In this document: piece after piece, positions 60,334 through 64,000 of the stretch
How positions within the stretch are numbered: the first letter of the stretch is position 1
Layout of the letters: each line of letters begins with the position of its first letter
Assembly: GCA_009363875.1 (NCBI GenBank)
Contig: CM018697.1
Location: 47,447,484 to 47,511,483, forward strand
Reading direction: 5' to 3'
Length of the DNA: 64,000 nucleotides
Source of the DNA: Mikania micrantha
Taxonomy: Eukaryota; Streptophyta; Magnoliopsida; Asterales; Asteraceae
The notes under the pieces: model-generated
The model's input: only the letters and a program-made list of their open reading frames with translations
What the model was told of the DNA's origin: nothing
Databases searched by the model: none
Translations under genes and position numbers: made by a program

Positions 60334-61329
60334 TGATTTAAAAGTTCAAAGAGGTGTTCCAAAAACATCAGTGGCTCAGATGAAAGAAAAGACTTACATG
60401 GAGTTGTGGAAGGAGAATCAAGATGAAAGCAAGTATATACTTGATCACTTGTATATTTTTAAGCAAATGATTGAAGAGATAGAAGGAAAAGTTCAAGAAG
60501 ACCAAGCTATATACAATTCACAAGATTCAATATTGGATCTAAGTCAAAGATGCAAGGAAGAATTGTTAGCTATGGTTACTTTCACAACATTCCAGGAAGC
60601 ATAAAGGATAAAGGATGTTATGTAGTCAAAAGGACTTATGGATGTCAATATTTTGGAAAAGCACTAGATATGATGTCATTACCATCTTTTGAGTGTATGC
60701 AGTTATCTCGGTTAAAGATGATAAAGCCCATTCAGACTAAACATAATGATACATTTGCGAAGTTATTGAAAAAAGAGGCTAAGTATGAGTGGAGTTTGTT
60801 GAGTCCACAAGTAAGAGATAAGTTGCTTGGATATTCAAAGCCTAAAGTTTTTACAAGACCAAGGTTGAGGAGGATAGAACAGAGGTGGAATCCTTATTTC
60901 AGGTTCTGATTCTGTGATGAAAATACATCTGAAGCTGTTATTTTGTTAAGACAAGAAGCGAAATGGAGGGTGATTAGGATGTTGGATCCTATTTGAATAG
61001 TAAATTGTTCAAAATAAGATATTGATTTGCTGAATGTAGCTGAGATCTTTGCTGATGATGGATATCATGATGTTGGAATTAGTAACAAAGACATGGCAGT
61101 TCAGTTTCAAACAATTGCTCAGATGTGTTATACTTTGGCTATACATAATGGATGTAGCAGGGAAGATGTAAATTACTTGTATGTTGAGCTTATGAAAGTA
61201 CAAAAAGAAATTGATGATAGAGATGCTAAACTGGAAGCTGAAAGGTTTGCTAAGATTCCAAGATCTGTTGTTATTCGTGCCGCTGATAATGTGTTTGGAG
61301 AAACAAGTGAAGTTCCAAGTGACGACTGA
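60334..61329 (+). pseudogene. ORFX of B3, C-terminal domain
   Basis: It continues the gene cut by G. Residues such as QIKEKT-like MKEKTYMELW, YFHNIPGSIKDKGCYVVKRTYGCQYFGKA, KPKVFTRPRLRRIEQ and KIPRSVVIRAADNV match B1/B2, ending PSDD-stop at 61327-61329. Stops near 60907 and 60996 and a shift at about 60545 break it. The order and spacing of the domain are kept. Confidence 0.75.
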
Positions 61330-61358
61330 AGACGAAGATTGAAGATTTTGATCGCAAC

Positions 61359-61373
61359 TATTAAGGGGGAGTT
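61359..61373 (+). other. B3 polypurine tract
   Basis: CTATTAAGGGGGAGTT directly precedes the LTR, identical to B1. Confidence 0.85.
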
Positions 61374-61827
61374 TGTTAGTACATATTTGTAATAGGTTGC
61401 TTATCAAAATATGTAATTTATAGAAAGTTAGTTGAGGTTTGGCTGAGGTTCGTCTGGCCCAAGAACCTTAGCAGGTTCGGTGAACCTATTAGGTTTGTCT
61501 GTCTAGGTTCGTCCAGCGAACCTCTAGGTTCGGCTGGCGAACCTAAGGGTTCGGCTAAGATAGGTTCGGCTGACAGTCTGTATATATTGGAGGTTTGTCT
61601 GATTTTGTCATAACTCTTGTAAATTTTCTGTGTATTCTCTCTGTGTGAGATTTCTCTATGTGAGATTGTATTTCATTGTAATCAGTTTAGATTGATTAAT
61701 GAAATGGAGATGATTATTGAAATGCTTGTTCTTCTTTGATTCTTATAGATCAAATATAGATTCCACGTATATTTGATTGTTCATAGGATTTCGTTATACG
61801 ATCAAGATCAACATCAGTAGATCAACA
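61374..61827 (+). repeat. B3 3' LTR
   Basis: TGTTAGTACATATTTG to GATCAACA. It resembles the reverse complement of B1/B2 LTRs but is clearly diverged, with CGAACC/AGGTTCG repeats at 61440-61570. The right flank CAAGG would be the duplication; its partner lies outside the window. Confidence 0.75.
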
Positions 61828-63460
61828 CAAGGAGTAAGTCCATTCCTGCTCAGACTGCTTCAATCGAGTGAACTGTTACGCACAACCAATCAGGTCCAAT
61901 TAACTCTTGTTTATATTCCTATTTCATTTCACATGTAGAACCAAAGAATATCAAGATGGCTCTTAAGGAATCCAGCTGGATCGAGGCTATGCAAGAACAG
62001 TTGATGCAGTTTCAGAAGCTCAAAGTGTCGAATCTGGTTCCCTTGCCCAAAGGAAAACAACCTATTAGAACTAGATGGGTATTCAGAAACAAACAGGAAG
62101 ATTCGAGTGTCAACATCAGAAACAAAGCATGTATGTAGTTTAGGGCTTCTACCAACAGGATGGAATTGACTATGAAGAAGTCTTTGCTCCTGTTGCAAGA
62201 CTTGAGGCGATCCGTATATTCTTAGCCTACCCATATATGAATTTCACTGTTTTATCAGATGGATGTGAAGACAACATTAATGTATGGACAGGTTAACGAA
62301 GAGATTTATGTATGTCAACCTCCTGGCTTTGAGGACTCAAAGCATCCTGACCACGTCTACAAATTATACAAAGGCTTATACGGTCTTCATAAAGCCCCTC
62401 ACGCGTGGTATGTTGCACTCACTAATCACCTTCTAGCAAATGGATATATACGTGGAGCTGTTGATCAGACACTGTTCGTTCGCATGGATAAGGATGATTT
62501 ACTTCTCGGCCAAATCTATGTGGAGGATATTATTTTTGGTTCCACGAGCTCGGTGTTGTGCAAGGAATTTGAGGACGTGATGAAGAAGTGCGAGATGAGC
62601 GCAATGGGGGAAATAACCTTCTTATTGGGTCTTCAGGTAAAACAAGATCAGAAGTGGGCGCTGATTCATCAGGGAAAGTATGTGACCGACATACTCATGA
62701 AATTCAACATGTTTGATTCTAAGCCCGCTTCCACTCATATGGCTGCTCGACCTGCCTTAACTTTGGATCTTGATGGAGAAGATGTTGATCAGCATCTCTA
62801 CAGATCGATTATTGGTTCACTGGTGTACCTCATAGCAAGTCGACCCGACTATATGTTCTCGGTGTGTTAGTGTGGCAGATATCAAGAATATCCGAAGACA
62901 TCTCACCTGATTGTTGTCAAGAGAGTTTTTCGTTACCTTGCTAGCAAACCAAAACTTGGTTTGTGGTATCCTAAGAATTCTAAATTTTAACTATTTGCTT
63001 ATTCTGACAGTGATTTTGGTGGATGTAATTTAGGCTAGAAGTCGACCACATGTGGATTGCAATATTTGAGAGATCGCCTTGTCTCATGGAAATGCAAAAA
63101 GCAGGCAACCGTATCCATATCTACTGCTGAGGCTAAGTATGTTGCTGCATCAAGCAGGTTGTTCACAAATCTTTTGGATGCAACATCAGTTTTTGGATTA
63201 TGATTTGAATTTCCTTGACTCTCCTATTTATTGTTATAATGATGCAGTTCTTCATGTCATCAAGAATCCGGTACAACACTCCAAAACTAAATAGATTGAC
63301 ATCCGGACTCACTTTATCCGTGACTGTTTCGAACGTAAGCTAATTCATCTAGAAAAGGTCCACACAGATGACAATCTTGTGGATCTTTTTACTAAACCGT
63401 TCGAAACAGCTCGCTTTCACCACTTTGTCTCATCACTCAAACTAATAAGTTTTGATTAAC
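61828..63460 (+). pseudogene. pol: Element F pol remnant: copia RT and RNase H
   Basis: An old copia on the plus strand into which B3 inserted. It has MALKESSWIEAMQEQ, RTRWVFRNKQ, MDVKTTLMYGQVNEEIYVCQPPGFED and GLYGLHKAPHAWY. The RT catalytic motif reads YVED for YVDD, so an essential Asp is lost. Then come GSLVYLIASRPDY, RNase H pieces with several stops, and an end near ETARFHHF. It resembles Sirevirus-type pol. The frame breaks at about 62138, 62870, 62990, 63030 and 63294. Confidence 0.8.
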
Positions 63461-64000
63461 CACCTTTTTGTACAGACGTTAAAATTTGTGTTTTTGTTTT
63501 CGTTTATTTTCATTTTTAGCACAAATGCATAAACGCATGTGTTCCACTAAGGAGATTAGATGTGATCAGTCAAAAAGATTAAATGAATAAATGAAAAGTT
63601 AAGTTAAAATATGACAAGATAGAAAATGCAAAAACTATTTGACTTCTTGCAAAAACTTAGAACAAAAATGATATTATGTTCTAATAAACTTGAAATCGCT
63701 TTGAGCAAAATTGGGTATTTTCTATGTTTTCTAAAAACAAAGAGAGGAAAATACATACTAAACCATCTTCTGTTTTGCGTAACCAAGACCTAGATGTGTG
63801 ACGTTAAGACCAATGTGTATGCAGATCGGTAAAATCAAAAGATGCTAAATATGCACAAGGATGATAGAACCTCGTCTTGTTCTTGATTCTAATATAAAAT
63901 AATAAGATCTGTTTTTTCTCTTCTCATCTAAAACTCTGTCATGACATTTCAAGTTCGTTATAAAAAAATAAAATTTTTGAACAAACGATTTTACAAAATT
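63461..64000. other. Unassigned sequence after the F pol
   Basis: AT-rich. It is probably 3' untranslated sequence of F. I see no ORF, LTR edge or repeat that I can support. Confidence 0.4.

Overview
This is plant nuclear DNA, very probably from a eudicot. Nearly all 64 kb is LTR retrotransposons inserted into one another. The evidence is Ty1/copia and Ty3/gypsy gag-pol proteins, LTRs bounded by TG...CA, primer-binding sites matching the initiator-Met tRNA 3' end (TGGTATCAGAG), polypurine tracts, and four perfect 5-bp target-site duplications. I see no host gene, tRNA or rRNA. An Asteraceae source is a guess from the style of the accessory protein and was not tested.

Five kinds of element are present. 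(1) A Sirevirus-like copia family with two LTR subfamilies, B and C. Its full plan is LTR, CGAACC-rich leader, gag with three zinc knuckles and a coiled coil, pol, a conserved non-coding cassette, a long accessory gene ('ORFX'), PPT, LTR. Copies are B1 (2515 to about 25113, split by B2), B2 (5523-21586), B3 (plus strand, 39448-61827, split by others), C1 (27282-32071) and C2 (32072-39447). (2) A gag-only non-autonomous family, A: A3 (1-2514, partial), A1 (14830-20902) and A2 (39492-45511). It shares the non-coding cassette with family 1. (3) D (25114-27281), the 3' end of a different copia. (4) G (49704-60328), a complete, recent chromovirus-type gypsy. (5) F (about 61828-63460), a decayed copia pol on the plus strand.

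Nesting can be read from the duplications. F is split by B3. B3 received A2 (AAATG), G (ATATT) and the C2 block. A3 is split by B1, B1 by B2 (CCTTC), and B2 by A1 (AACAG). Several junctions lack a duplication or PBS and record later recombination or deletion (21044, 25114, 27282, 32071).

The most unusual content lies in the noncoding parts of family 1. ORFX is preceded, in all three copies, by a TATA box, a short leader, a GT donor and a TTTCTGATTGTAG acceptor just before the ATG, so it looks like a separately transcribed, spliced third gene. A triplet of near-palindromic GATAC...GTAT boxes recurs in all six A and B copies. Arrays of AGGTTCG/CGAACCT lie upstream of the LTR TATA boxes, upstream of the ORFX TATA box and in the gag leaders, and their orientation follows the element.
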